Assembly: GCF_008727865.1 (NCBI RefSeq)
Contig: NZ_VTWU01000004.1
Coordinates: 186,001-250,000 of the forward strand
Direction of reading: 5' to 3'
From: Hymenobacter busanensis
GTDB taxonomy: Bacteria; Bacteroidota; Bacteroidia; Cytophagales; Hymenobacteraceae
Length of the DNA: 64,000 bases
A model generated the notes under the pieces. It made no database searches and was not told where the DNA came from. It saw only the letters and a program-made list of their open reading frames with translations. Positions 1 to 9,270 of the stretch are shown in pieces; position 1 is the first letter of the stretch, and each line of letters opens with the position of its first letter. The position numbers were made by a program, and so were the translations under genes.

Positions 1-1778
1 ACCAGCCGAAAATCGAGCCCGGCGGGCGGCGCAAACCACTCGCCGCTGTCGTTGTAGCTCAGGGCGTTGAAGAGGTCAAACAGCAGGGGCGTGGCTACGT
101 CGGTGCCGGTGAGGGCCGGCGCGCCTTCGCCGCCAAAGTTGCCCAGCCACACCCCAATGGTGTAGTGCCCGTTGTAGCCGATGCTCCAGGCGTCGCGGCG
201 GCCGTAGCTGGTGCCGGTTTTCCAGGACACCCGCGGCAGGCGCAACGAATTTTCGAAGCCAACGGGCAAATCGGGCCGCACGAGCTGGGACAGAATATCG
301 GTAATGAGGTAGGCCGACGAGGCCGACACCAGCTGCACGGGCTTGGATTGCGGGGCGTTTTGCGTCCAGCGCAGCGGCTGGTAGCGGCCGTGGTTGGCCA
401 GCGTGGCGTACAGGCCCACCAACTCTTCCAGCGTAGCCCCGCAGCCGCCCAAAATGGTGCTCAGGCCCAGCTGCGGTGCCTGCCGGCCCACGGTGCGAAA
501 CCCCGCCCGGCTCAGCTGGCTGGTGAATGTGCCCACGCCCACCTGTTCCAGCATGTGCACCGCCGGAATGTTGAGCGAGTAGCACAAGGCGCGCTCCAGC
601 GTTACCTCGCCGTTGCAGCGCTTGTCGAAGTTTTCGGGGCGGAAGCCGCCGAAGTTGGTGGGCACGTCGGGCAGCACGCGCTTGGGCGTGACGAGGCCGC
701 GGTCGAGGGCTACGGCGTAGAGAAACGGCTTGAGCGTACTGCCCGGCGAGCGAACGGCCCGAATGCCGTCGACCTGGCCTTGGTGGAAGGCGTCGCGGAA
801 ATCGGCGGAGCCCACGTAAGCCTGCACCGCGCGGGTCTGGTTGTCGACGACCAGCACGGCCGCCTGCGTGATGCCCAGCGGTGCCAGGCGGCGCACGTAA
901 TGCCGGGTCAGGTCTTCGGCCTTGGCTTGGGTGGCGCGCACCAGCGTTGCGCGTACGCCGGCGTCTTCGTGGGCTACAGAGGAGCCGGCCGCTTGCCGGT
1001 AGGGCTCCCGCACCAGCCGGCGGGCCAGGTGCGGAGCCAGGTGCGGGGCGGCCCGGCGCCGTGCCAGCAGCGGTTCGCGCAGCGCGTTTTCGATGTCCTT
1101 TTTCGGGAAAACGCCCTGCGTGCCCAGGTGCCGCAGCCACCGGTTGCGCGCGGCCAGCAGGGCGGCGTTGTGGCGGTCGGGGGCCAGGCCCGTCGGATTG
1201 TTGGGCACCACGGTAAGCGTGATCGTCTGGGCCAGCGAGAGGTAGTGCGGCGGCTGCCCGAAGTACAGCAAGGCCGCCGATTTCACGCCTTCCACGTTGG
1301 AGCCGTAGGGCACCAGGTTCAGGTAGAGCTGCAGGATTTCGTCTTTGGAATAATGTGCTTCCAGCTGCAGGGCGCGCAGCATTTCCTGCAGCTTGCCGCC
1401 CACGGTGCGCTCCTTGGGCTCCAGCAGGCGGGCTACTTGCATGGTGATGGTGCTGGCACCGGTGCGGCGGCCCTGGCCCAGCGCGTTGCGGCCGGCCGCT
1501 TTCAGCAGGGCCACCGGGTTGATGCCGGGGTGGAAATAAAACCACCGGTCCTCCTTCGCCACCAGGGCCCGGCGCAGCGTGGGGGTGATGTCGCGCAGGG
1601 CGGCCGGCAGGCGCCATTTCTGGTCGGGCGAGAGATAGGCGTGCAGCACCGAGCCATTGGCGGCCAGCACCACCGGGGAGTAAGGCGGCGGGGTCGGCAG
1701 CGGAAACAGCCGGTCGAGGCCCCCAAACAGAGCCAGCGTCAGCAGGGCAGCAAGCAGTATTTGGGTGGCCCGTTTCAT
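1..1778 (-). CDS. pbpC: Penicillin-binding protein 1C, 3' part cut by window edge
   Basis: Bifunctional peptidoglycan glycosyltransferase/transpeptidase anchored in the inner membrane. About 592 codons are visible with no stop before position 1, so the C-terminus (where PBP1C carries a BiPBP_C domain) lies outside. One N-terminal membrane segment (about residues 5-20) is followed by a GT51 domain with catalytic Glu in KEDRWFYFHPG (about residue 76) and the motif GASTITMQVARLL. The transpeptidase domain has SPGSTLKPF (active Ser about 345), SLN in YSLNIPAV, and KTGTS (about 519). The ATG at 1776-1778 precedes the membrane anchor directly. It lies 119 nt downstream of a beta-lactamase gene; a TACCTTGG box at 1830-1837 (minus) could give it its own promoter. 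Together with the alpha-2-macroglobulin gene it forms the pair known in E. coli as yfhM-pbpC. Confidence 0.93.
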   Translation of the reverse strand, partial: MKRATQILLAALLTLALFGGLDRLFPLPTPPPYSPVVLAANGSVLHAYLSPDQKWRLPAALRDITPTLRRALVAKEDRWFYFHPGINPVALLKAAGRNALGQGRRTGASTITMQVARLLEPKERTVGGKLQEMLRALQLEAHYSKDEILQLYLNLVPYGSNVEGVKSAALLYFGQPPHYLSLAQTITLTVVPNNPTGLAPDRHNAALLAARNRWLRHLGTQGVFPKKDIENALREPLLARRRAAPHLAPHLARRLVREPYRQAAGSSVAHEDAGVRATLVRATQAKAEDLTRHYVRRLAPLGITQAAVLVVDNQTRAVQAYVGSADFRDAFHQGQVDGIRAVRSPGSTLKPFLYAVALDRGLVTPKRVLPDVPTNFGGFRPENFDKRCNGEVTLERALCYSLNIPAVHMLEQVGVGTFTSQLSRAGFRTVGRQAPQLGLSTILGGCGATLEELVGLYATLANHGRYQPLRWTQNAPQSKPVQLVSASSAYLITDILSQLVRPDLPVGFENSLRLPRVSWKTGTSYGRRDAWSIGYNGHYTIGVWLGNFGGEGAPALTGTDVATPLLFDLFNALSYNDSGEWFAPPAGLDFRL

Positions 1779-1897
1779 GTCCCCGAAGGCAAATAAGTCA
1801 GCTCCGCAGCGCGGCCGGCAAAATCGGTTCCAAGGTAGCACTCGGTATGGCCAGGGCAGCGAAACGCCGCCCCTGACCGACGGCCGGACGGGCGCGG

Positions 1898-2806
1898 CTA
1901 GCGCGGCTTGGCCGCACCGGTCCAGTGCAGGTAAGCCGCCTGCGCAATGCGCGCAATGACCCCTTCCCGCACGGCCTCGGTGGCCCGCGAATCGGTCACG
2001 AACACGGCCACGGCCAGGTGCTGCTGGTTGGGCAGCGTGATGATGCCCACGTCGTTGGTGGCGCGGGTGAGGCCCTTGCTGGTGCCCGAGCCGCCGGTTT
2101 TGTGCGCCACCATGGTGCCGGCCGGCAGCAGGCCTTTCAGCCGGGCTTGCCCCCGCGTGGTGTTGGTGAGGTAGCGCAGCAGCAAGGCGTGGTTGGCGGC
2201 CGACATGCTTTTGCCCTTCTGCACCGCCACGAGCAGCCCCGCCATGCCCGCGGGCGAAGCCCAGCTGCGGTACTGGGCCAGCTCGTCTTCGGCCATTTCG
2301 CCCTCGGTGGTAGCCACCAGCACGTTGCTGAGGCCGAGGTTTTTGAGGTACTGCGTCACGGCCGCCGGGCCGCCGATGAGGCTCAGCAGTTTGTCGCAGG
2401 CCGAATTGTCGCTTTCCGACACCATGTAGCGGGTCAGCTCCTGCAGCGTCAGCTCGGTGCCCTGCGGGTGCTGTTCGCGCAGCGGGCTATGGCCTTTGCG
2501 CATGTCGGCCGGGGCAAGGCGCACGCGCTGGGTCCAGCGCAGCTTGCCCTGCTCCACTTGATGAATGACGAGCATAGCAATGGGCAGCTTGAACACGCTC
2601 TGCATCGGGAAGTGCTCGGCGCCGGCCAGCGTCACGGTTTCGCCGGTTTCGACCAGCGTAGCCGCCGCGCCCACGCGGCCGCCCGCCGGCTTGGCCAGCG
2701 CCGCAAACTGCTGGGCCAGCGTCGGGGTGGGCGCGGGCTGCTGGCCGTAGCCCGGCAGCGTGGTCAGCAGAAAGAAAACAACTAGGATTCGGGCTAGAGC
2801 AGGCAT
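1898..2806 (-). CDS. Class A beta-lactamase (A2-like), secreted
   Basis: Serine beta-lactamase, 302 residues, predicted periplasmic. The start at 2806 is preferred because it begins a clear signal peptide (MPALARILVVFFLLTTLPG, cleavage near residue 20) and lies 19 nt after the stop of the upstream gene; the longer frame to 2887 would run into that gene. All three class A motifs are visible: S70-V-F-K73 in QSVFKLPIAM, S132-D-N134 in SESDNSACDKL, and K236-T-G in HKTGGSGTSKG. The segment EGEMAEDELAQYRSW resembles the omega-loop region of A2/PER-type enzymes rather than TEM. No regulator (blaR/ampR type) is adjacent. It sits between an alpha-2-macroglobulin gene and pbpC in the same direction, so it is probably co-transcribed. 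Whether it hydrolyses beta-lactams or has a cell-wall role cannot be told from sequence. Confidence 0.9.
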   Translation of the reverse strand: MPALARILVVFFLLTTLPGYGQQPAPTPTLAQQFAALAKPAGGRVGAAATLVETGETVTLAGAEHFPMQSVFKLPIAMLVIHQVEQGKLRWTQRVRLAPADMRKGHSPLREQHPQGTELTLQELTRYMVSESDNSACDKLLSLIGGPAAVTQYLKNLGLSNVLVATTEGEMAEDELAQYRSWASPAGMAGLLVAVQKGKSMSAANHALLLRYLTNTTRGQARLKGLLPAGTMVAHKTGGSGTSKGLTRATNDVGIITLPNQQHLAVAVFVTDSRATEAVREGVIARIAQAAYLHWTGAAKPR

Positions 2807-2825
2807 GGCAGCGGATTGGAAAAGC

Positions 2826-5800
2826 CTACCGCACCCGCACCACGCCGGCTCCGGCGTAGCTGTGGTATTCGGCGTTGTACATGGCATCGGAACTCACCGG
2901 CCCGAGCTTGAAGGTGCCCTTCGACACGGCCCGCGCTAGGTAGTAGAACGATTTTGGCTTGGGCGTGGCGGTGGTGAACAGGTTGATCCGGTCGTCGCGC
3001 ACGTCCAGGTAATCGGGCGTGGCGGCGTCGGTGGCCCAGGTCAGCTCCCGCACGGCTCCGATGCGCGGGTTTTCGATTTCGAGACCGGCCGGCAGCAGGT
3101 CGGTAATGGCCACGTTGGGCACGTCGCCGGCCACGTCGCTGGACTGCAGCGTGATTTTAACCACCACCAAATCGTTCTGGCGGAATTCGGCGCGGCCCTG
3201 GGTCAACCCAAAGGGCTGGCCGGTGCGGTCGAGGAACTGCCGGCGCACCTGCAGCTGCTGGTCTTCCTCGCGCACCTGGCCGGTGGGCGAAATGCCTTCC
3301 AGCGTCCAGAAGTAGTAGAGCGGACCGCTGCCCTGGGTTTTGAGGCTCAGGCGGCGGTTGGCCACGTTGCTCACGTTCAGGTTTTGCGGGCCTTTGTACT
3401 GGCCGAGCACCGCGCCCGAGGCCTCGGCCAGCGTGGCCGTTACGGTGCTGTTGCGGGTGTTGTGGGCCACTTTGCCGAGGGCCAGCAGGGCAAAGGCGCG
3501 CTCCTGGGTGCTCAGCCAGCCGGCCTGCTTCACGAGGCGCGAGAGTTGCCGGGCCATCTGGGCCACCTGCGGGTTTTGCGGATCGGCTTCGATGAGCGTG
3601 TTCAGCGCCAGGCCCAGGTCGCGCACGGGCGAGTAGAACGAGCCGTCGAGGGCGCGGCGGGCGGCGGTTTCGGAGAAGCTGCGCGGCAGCAGGGCGCGGA
3701 AGCCCTTCGTTTGGCCCGACAGCGCGCTGGTGCTGGCCAGCACAAACTTCGAGTCCTGCGACAACAGCCCCTGGTTGGCCTGGTAGTAGTTCAGCGCCAC
3801 CGGGTCGGGGCGGCCGGCCAGGGCCAGCACGTAGAGCGAGTAGGGAATTTCCTTCTTGGCAATGGTTTTCTGGTGCGCCACGCTGCCGGCCGTGAGGTAC
3901 TGGTACTCCTCGGTTTCGCGCTTGCGGATGCGGTATTGCAGGTAGCGCAGCACCTTGTCGAGCACGCTGGCATTCACGGCAAACCCGGCGCGCTTGGCCT
4001 CGAGGAGGAAGTGCGCGGCGTAGGCCGAGGTCCACCAGTTATCGTAGTCGCCGCCGGGCCAGTAGCTCAACGAGCCGTTGTAGAGCTGCTGGGCCTCGAT
4101 CTTGCGGATGGCCTCCTGCACGTGGTAGTTGGGGTTGTAGCGCTGCTGCTTTTTGGTCTGGCCCAGGGCCACGGCCAGATCGGGGTAATAGAGCTGCGGG
4201 AAAGCCGCCGACACGGTTTGCTCCAGGCAACCGTAGGGGTACTGCAGCAGGTAGCGCAAATCCTTGCTGAACTCCGTCATCGGTGAGCGGCTCAGTACCA
4301 GCTGGCTGCGCTGCGAGGTGGGCAGGAAATCGGTGCGCAAGTCAAGCGGCTGGGTCTTACCGCCCTGCACCACGCCCGCGCCGGTGCGCATCTGCAGCGG
4401 CGAAGCCGGGCGTATGGGGAGTTCGATGGTTTCGGTGAAGGTTTCATTTGTCCCTTTGGACGGCTTTGCTGCAATCGTTATTGAGCCATTGCCAACAGCA
4501 TTTTTCGCATAAGCATGAAAAACGATGCGTTTTTCAGAGTTAGGGAGAAGTTGGCAAAATTGGACCGTTTCGATCTTGACCGGAGGGTTGGCATGGTGTT
4601 GATAAACCGATTCCAGAAGCCCTGTTGTTCGTTGGCTTGCTGTTACGATGATTTCTTTCTCCGTCGTATTCGTCAGCGTCACCGGCACGTCAATCGTGTC
4701 GCCGGGGCTGAGGAAGCGGGGCAGCGCGGTGCTAATGACCACCGGGTCGGCCACGCGCATGGTGTGGTCATCGGAGCCGAAGGCGTCGCCTTTGTAGGCC
4801 AGGGCCATCAGGCGCAGCGCTCCGCTGAACTGCGGAATGCGCACTTTCACCCGCACTTTTCCGCTGGCATCGGCATGCTGCACGCCGCTCCAGCGCGCCA
4901 CCAGCTGCACCCGCCGCGAGGGCACGGGCGTGGTGCGGCGCGAGAGGTCATACCCGTCGCCACCGGTGCTGCTCGTGCCCAGCTCCGGGAGCAGGAAGGG
5001 GTACACGTCGTGGGCCGATACTTCGAGGGCGCGCTTCTGGTAGAAGTAGCCGAAGGGGTCGGGCGTGCGGTAATCCTTCATCTGCAGAATGCCTTCGTCC
5101 ACCACGGCCAGCGTGACGGCCGCGCCGGGTTTGGTCTGCACCTCCACCAACTGATAAGTCTGCGAGCGGCTCTGCGCGGGCGCTTTGATGGCTACGGGCA
5201 GCTTGGCCTCGGGCTTTTCCACCGTCAGCGGCACGAAGCCGCGGGCCACCGTGAGCGGGTTGCGCGTGTCCGTCGACATGGGCCGGATGGCGGTGGCCGT
5301 CACGTACACGTTGGGCACGTGCCCGGCCCGGATGGGCACTGTTACGCGGGCCGATTTCTGGTCGGTGTCCACGTAGAAGTGGTCGAACACGCGGTTGCGC
5401 TCCACTGTCACCAGCACCCGGCCGGGGAAGGGCGTTTTGAGCAGCAGCGTGGCGGTTTCGCCAGGGTGGTAGCTGGCCTTGTCGGGCTCAATCTGCACTT
5501 GGCCCTCGTTGCTCACCTCGAAGGCGTTGCTGGGCGTGTCGCCGTAGCCGTAGGCGTAGAAGCGGCTGGCCACGTAGGTTTCGGCGCCGGGCCGGGCCAC
5601 GCGCACCTCGTACTCGCCGGAGTACACGGGCTGGAAGGTGGCGGTACCCACCGGCGCGGCTTGCACGGTCTTGGTCAGCACCACTTCCTCGCGCCGCTGC
5701 GACTGGTAGATAAACCGCCCGCCCTGGCGCTCCAGCACCGTTTCCCACAGAATGCGCACCACCCGCACCAGCGCCGCCGCGTTGGCCGGCTTGCCTTGAG

Positions 5801-8360
5801 TTGAATTTTGCGGATTGAGCGCCACCACGCGAATGTTCGTCGGCTGGCGGGTACTCACCAGCTCGGGCAACTGCTGCACGCCGTACATCACCTGCTGGGT
5901 GCGCACTTCGAACGTGGCCAAACGGTTCACCGGTCGGCCGGTTTCGTCGAACACCGTGCCGAAGGCGGTGCCTTCGAGCGTGCCCAGGTCGCGGTAGTCG
6001 GGCACCGGGTACTCCACGGTGGCGCGGCCCTGCGCGTCGGTCTGGCCTTCGCGCACGGCCTTCTCGAAGCGGCTGTTCAGGCTCGATTCCGATTCGGTGC
6101 CGTCGCTGTAGCGGCGCTGCGTGCCGCCGCTTTCCAAGCTGAAGCTGTAGTCGGGGTAGTCTTTCGGGGCGAAGGTTTTCTGCTTGAGCGAGAATTCCAC
6201 TTCCACTTTGCGGTCGGTGGCGGGCGGGCCGAACAGGTTCTGAGCCAGCACCGCGGCGCGCACCGTCTGGCCGGGCTTCACCACCGTGGGTGCGGCCGTC
6301 ACGGTCACTTTCAGGCGGTCGGGCACAAACTCTTCCACGCTGATCTGCTTGGAGGTGAGCAGCACGTCGTTGCCGGTCAGCACTTCCAGCGTGTACAGGC
6401 CGGTCATCACCGAGGCGGGCAAAATGAACGGCGCCTCAAACGAGCCGTCCTTGGTGAGGGTGCGGCGGTAGCTGGCGTATTCCTTGCCCGAGGGCAGCAG
6501 CAGGCGGATTTTCATGGGCACTGCGCCGGCGGGCACGCGCCAGTCGTCGGTGCGCACCACGGTGTTGGTTCGAATGGTGTCGCCGGGGCGGTACAGGTCC
6601 CGGTCGCCGTACAGGAAGGCCTGGAAGCGGGCCGCGTTGCTTTGCAGGCCGCCCACGTCGTAGCGCGAGGTTTCCACGCGGCTGCGCGGCAAGGAGAGGA
6701 ACGTAAAGTCCTGCCCGCTCTGCACCAGCACCGTTTCCAACTGAAAGCGCCGAGCCAGGGCTGTGTCGGCGTTGGTGCCCATCTGGGCCACGCCGCTGGC
6801 ATTGGTGGCGCCGGTGAACATGGTCTGGTTGTTCGTGCTGATGAAGCGCACCGTGGCCCCGCCCACCGGCTTGGCCGTGCGCAGCGAATTCACGAACACC
6901 AAAGCGCCCGTCTGGCCCTGTTTCACCACCACGCCCAGGTCCGACACCGTCACGAGCTTCGATACCTGCAGCCACTGCCGCTCGGTGTCCTGCACGCGTA
7001 TCACGTACAGGCCCTTGAGCTGGTTGCTGAACTCCAGATCCTGCAAGGACAGGTGTAGCAGCCGCAACGAGCCCTGCTTGGGCAGGCCGGCCGTGGTGTA
7101 GGTGCGCTCGGTGAGCAGGTTGCCGTAGTCGGCCGTGTTGTAGTAGTTGTAGCTGTGGTCGACGTATTCGCCGCCCTCTTCCTCGCCGCCGCCTTCTTCC
7201 TCGTCGTAGCCGTACTGCTCGCCCGAGCGCAGCAGCTCGCGGATGTTGTTGGCGTACACCTTGTAGATGCTCACCTTCACGCGGTTCACCTCGTTCAGGC
7301 GCAGCCCCAGGTTGCGCAGGCCGGCCGCGCCCAGGTACATGGCCTTGTCGCCGTGGGCAAAGCTGATGCTGGGCCGCTCGTCGCTGAAGGATACCTGCTG
7401 GCTGACGGCCTGATTTAGCCGCCCGCCCAGCTCGCCGGTGGCCCCGGCCTGAATGCTCACGGTGTAGCTTTTGCCCAGCTCGAAGCCGCCGCGCAGCACC
7501 AGCCCGCTTTCCTTGGCCTCCACGGTATAGCCTACGGCCGGCTGCACCGCAATCAGCGGCTGCAGCGCGGCAGCATCCACCGGCTGGTTGGTCAGAATCG
7601 TCACGGCCGGCTCGCCCTCGATCTGCGTGCCGCTCACCTCACGCACCTGCAGCTCCTGCGGGTCGGGCACCGTCACGGAGCCCGAGAGGCGGCGCCGGTT
7701 GGTAGTGTCGGCCTGAGCAGGCGCCCCCACCGGCATCAGGCCCGGCGACAACACCAGCTGAATGGCGCTGCCGGCCGCTATGGCCTGCGTGGGCTGCACA
7801 CCCACTACCTTATCGGCCTGCGCCGAAACTACTTCGAAGGGCACTTGCTGGCCGTTGGCGGTCAGGAGCAGGTGCTGGCCCACGTCGGCGGGGCGCACGG
7901 GGTAATTGAAGCCCACGTTCAGGCGCACGGCCGGCCCATTGCTGCCGGCCGTCCAGAACACCTGTGGGATGGTCATGTCGAGGTAGGGCGTGTGGAAACG
8001 GCGGCGCTTGAGCTCGGGCAGCTTGCGCTGCGCTTCCTTCGGCAGGGCCTGGGGCCGCCACTCGGCCTTGAAAGCGGTGCTGGGCGAAAACGGGTGCGCG
8101 GGCGAAAACACCAGCTCCCGGTCCGAGGTCCACATGAACTTGCCCCGCACGGCCGGCTCGAAGCGCACGTACTGGGTGGTGTCCCAGCGGCTGGTTTGCT
8201 CGGCCGCGGCCACGGGCTCATCGAAGCTGAACACCAGATTTTCGTAGGGGTCAATTTCTTCGCCATCGGCGGATGCGTCATCGGCGCCGGGCTTGGAGCA
8301 GGCGCATAGCAAGGCCAGCAGCACCAGCAGTGGCAGGCGGAGCACTTGGGGGGAGGTCAT
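2826..8360 (-). CDS. Alpha-2-macroglobulin family lipoprotein with thioester motif
   Basis: Very large (1844 aa) periplasmic, lipid-anchored protease trap. Start at 8360 chosen because MTSPQVLRLPLLVLLALLC leads into a lipobox (LLCAC) with the lipidated Cys near residue 20; the frame is open further to 8477 but that would bury the signal. Macroglobulin-like beta domains fill the N-terminal half. The conserved thioester motif GCLEQ is present near residue 1377 (PYGCLEQTVS), followed by the alpha-helical thioester domain (NWWTSAYAAHFLLEA) and a receptor-binding-like C-terminal domain. Bacterial homologues such as E. coli YfhM covalently trap attacking proteases after bait cleavage and are genetically paired with PBP1C, taken to repair the wall after a breach. 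Here a beta-lactamase gene lies between the two. An acidic Glu/Gly-rich stretch lies around residues 383-400. Confidence 0.93.
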   Translation of the reverse strand: MTSPQVLRLPLLVLLALLCACSKPGADDASADGEEIDPYENLVFSFDEPVAAAEQTSRWDTTQYVRFEPAVRGKFMWTSDRELVFSPAHPFSPSTAFKAEWRPQALPKEAQRKLPELKRRRFHTPYLDMTIPQVFWTAGSNGPAVRLNVGFNYPVRPADVGQHLLLTANGQQVPFEVVSAQADKVVGVQPTQAIAAGSAIQLVLSPGLMPVGAPAQADTTNRRRLSGSVTVPDPQELQVREVSGTQIEGEPAVTILTNQPVDAAALQPLIAVQPAVGYTVEAKESGLVLRGGFELGKSYTVSIQAGATGELGGRLNQAVSQQVSFSDERPSISFAHGDKAMYLGAAGLRNLGLRLNEVNRVKVSIYKVYANNIRELLRSGEQYGYDEEEGGGEEEGGEYVDHSYNYYNTADYGNLLTERTYTTAGLPKQGSLRLLHLSLQDLEFSNQLKGLYVIRVQDTERQWLQVSKLVTVSDLGVVVKQGQTGALVFVNSLRTAKPVGGATVRFISTNNQTMFTGATNASGVAQMGTNADTALARRFQLETVLVQSGQDFTFLSLPRSRVETSRYDVGGLQSNAARFQAFLYGDRDLYRPGDTIRTNTVVRTDDWRVPAGAVPMKIRLLLPSGKEYASYRRTLTKDGSFEAPFILPASVMTGLYTLEVLTGNDVLLTSKQISVEEFVPDRLKVTVTAAPTVVKPGQTVRAAVLAQNLFGPPATDRKVEVEFSLKQKTFAPKDYPDYSFSLESGGTQRRYSDGTESESSLNSRFEKAVREGQTDAQGRATVEYPVPDYRDLGTLEGTAFGTVFDETGRPVNRLATFEVRTQQVMYGVQQLPELVSTRQPTNIRVVALNPQNSTQGKPANAAALVRVVRILWETVLERQGGRFIYQSQRREEVVLTKTVQAAPVGTATFQPVYSGEYEVRVARPGAETYVASRFYAYGYGDTPSNAFEVSNEGQVQIEPDKASYHPGETATLLLKTPFPGRVLVTVERNRVFDHFYVDTDQKSARVTVPIRAGHVPNVYVTATAIRPMSTDTRNPLTVARGFVPLTVEKPEAKLPVAIKAPAQSRSQTYQLVEVQTKPGAAVTLAVVDEGILQMKDYRTPDPFGYFYQKRALEVSAHDVYPFLLPELGTSSTGGDGYDLSRRTTPVPSRRVQLVARWSGVQHADASGKVRVKVRIPQFSGALRLMALAYKGDAFGSDDHTMRVADPVVISTALPRFLSPGDTIDVPVTLTNTTEKEIIVTASQRTTGLLESVYQHHANPPVKIETVQFCQLLPNSEKRIVFHAYAKNAVGNGSITIAAKPSKGTNETFTETIELPIRPASPLQMRTGAGVVQGGKTQPLDLRTDFLPTSQRSQLVLSRSPMTEFSKDLRYLLQYPYGCLEQTVSAAFPQLYYPDLAVALGQTKKQQRYNPNYHVQEAIRKIEAQQLYNGSLSYWPGGDYDNWWTSAYAAHFLLEAKRAGFAVNASVLDKVLRYLQYRIRKRETEEYQYLTAGSVAHQKTIAKKEIPYSLYVLALAGRPDPVALNYYQANQGLLSQDSKFVLASTSALSGQTKGFRALLPRSFSETAARRALDGSFYSPVRDLGLALNTLIEADPQNPQVAQMARQLSRLVKQAGWLSTQERAFALLALGKVAHNTRNSTVTATLAEASGAVLGQYKGPQNLNVSNVANRRLSLKTQGSGPLYYFWTLEGISPTGQVREEDQQLQVRRQFLDRTGQPFGLTQGRAEFRQNDLVVVKITLQSSDVAGDVPNVAITDLLPAGLEIENPRIGAVRELTWATDAATPDYLDVRDDRINLFTTATPKPKSFYYLARAVSKGTFKLGPVSSDAMYNAEYHSYAGAGVVRVR

Positions 8361-8392
8361 ACCGGATAGGGGAGGGTGGGTTGCGGCGGCGG

Positions 8393-8400
8393 GAAAGGTA
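8393..8400 (-). promoter_or_regulatory. Candidate Bacteroidota -7 box upstream of the A2M gene
   Basis: On the minus strand the sequence TACCTTTC matches the Bacteroidota -7 consensus TAnnTTTG at 7 of 8 positions and ends 32 nt before the ATG at 8360. No convincing -33 TTTG is seen at the right distance, so this is a candidate only. Confidence 0.4.
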
Positions 8401-8553
8401 ACCCAAAACCCGCAGGAACAAGCAGTAAGAGGACTTTTCTGACGTTTTTCCTCCCCTCTGGATTGATGCCAGCCCACCGCCGTTGTATTGGGTCGGCTTT
8501 AGCATTCCAGCGCCTCTCCCTGGTCAGTTCTGAAGTATGTACTGCAGCCGCGG

Positions 8554-9078
8554 TTAGCGCCCCGTAGCGCTTCTTGTGTAGCTGTATTCGTGCCGTTTCA
8601 GCCATGTGGTTTGCCCCGCAAACTGCACGTCTTTTCGGCTGGTGTACACGTCGCGGCCAATCACGTAAGTATGCCGAATCAGGGCTGGCTGGTTGTCGTT
8701 ACCGTCGGTACCCGCCGTTTCGGTCACGATTTCCAGGTTGCCACCGGGCAGGCGGCGCTTCGTCTTGATGGGTTCCTGGTCGAGCAGGCGCCCATCGGCG
8801 GAAACCGTAAGGGTATCGACCGAGTTGGCACTGGCTTCTTTCGGGTACGAATAGGCCCGGCGAAACCGGTTGCTCCGGCCAATTTGCTGGATGTTGATAT
8901 CCGCTGGCATGGTGTACGGCTTGCCAGAACTGTAATCCAGATACGTCAGCGACCCTTGCCAATGGCCGATGAGCGGCTGCAGTTCCCGAACGGTTACCGT
9001 GGCGGGGCTCTGCGCCAAGCTGTTTCCGGCACTCCCGAAACCAAGCAGTAGAAAAGCGGCAGTTCGTGCAACTCGCAT
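8554..9078 (-). CDS. Secreted hypothetical protein, about 174 aa
   Basis: I do not recognise a named family. The start at 9078 gives a signal peptide (MRVARTAAFLLLGFGSAG, cleavage after SLAQ); the frame is open to 9258 but the extra residues look like untranslated leader. The mature part begins with a segment of the form LQPLIGHWQGSLTYLDY, recalling proteins that bind small ligands in a beta-barrel (DUF1579/lipocalin-like lead-in GxWxG); this resemblance is weak. The rest is mostly polar beta-type sequence without cysteine. It stands alone between the A2M gene and a histidine kinase gene, with about 190 nt of non-coding sequence on each side. Confidence 0.75.
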   Translation of the reverse strand: MRVARTAAFLLLGFGSAGNSLAQSPATVTVRELQPLIGHWQGSLTYLDYSSGKPYTMPADINIQQIGRSNRFRRAYSYPKEASANSVDTLTVSADGRLLDQEPIKTKRRLPGGNLEIVTETAGTDGNDNQPALIRHTYVIGRDVYTSRKDVQFAGQTTWLKRHEYSYTRSATGR

Positions 9079-9270
9079 AGGGAGGGAGCAGACAAAAAAC
9101 TGGAAAAGCCCAAAGGCGAACGACAAGCACCACTGCCGGCAAAGCCAGTGGCGCCTCGGGCCGTGGAAGATATTAACTATCAGCCAATATGCGCCGGCCG
9201 TTCGGGGCAAATCGACAATTACGACGCTTGTAGCCTCACCGCCATGCGGCGGGCACACAAACAGGCTTTG

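Noticed and set aside
165-1796. Long plus-strand open frame opposite pbpC
   Set aside because: It is a frame shadow of the GC-rich minus-strand gene; its His/Arg/Gly-rich translation matches no family, while the minus frame has all PBP1C motifs.
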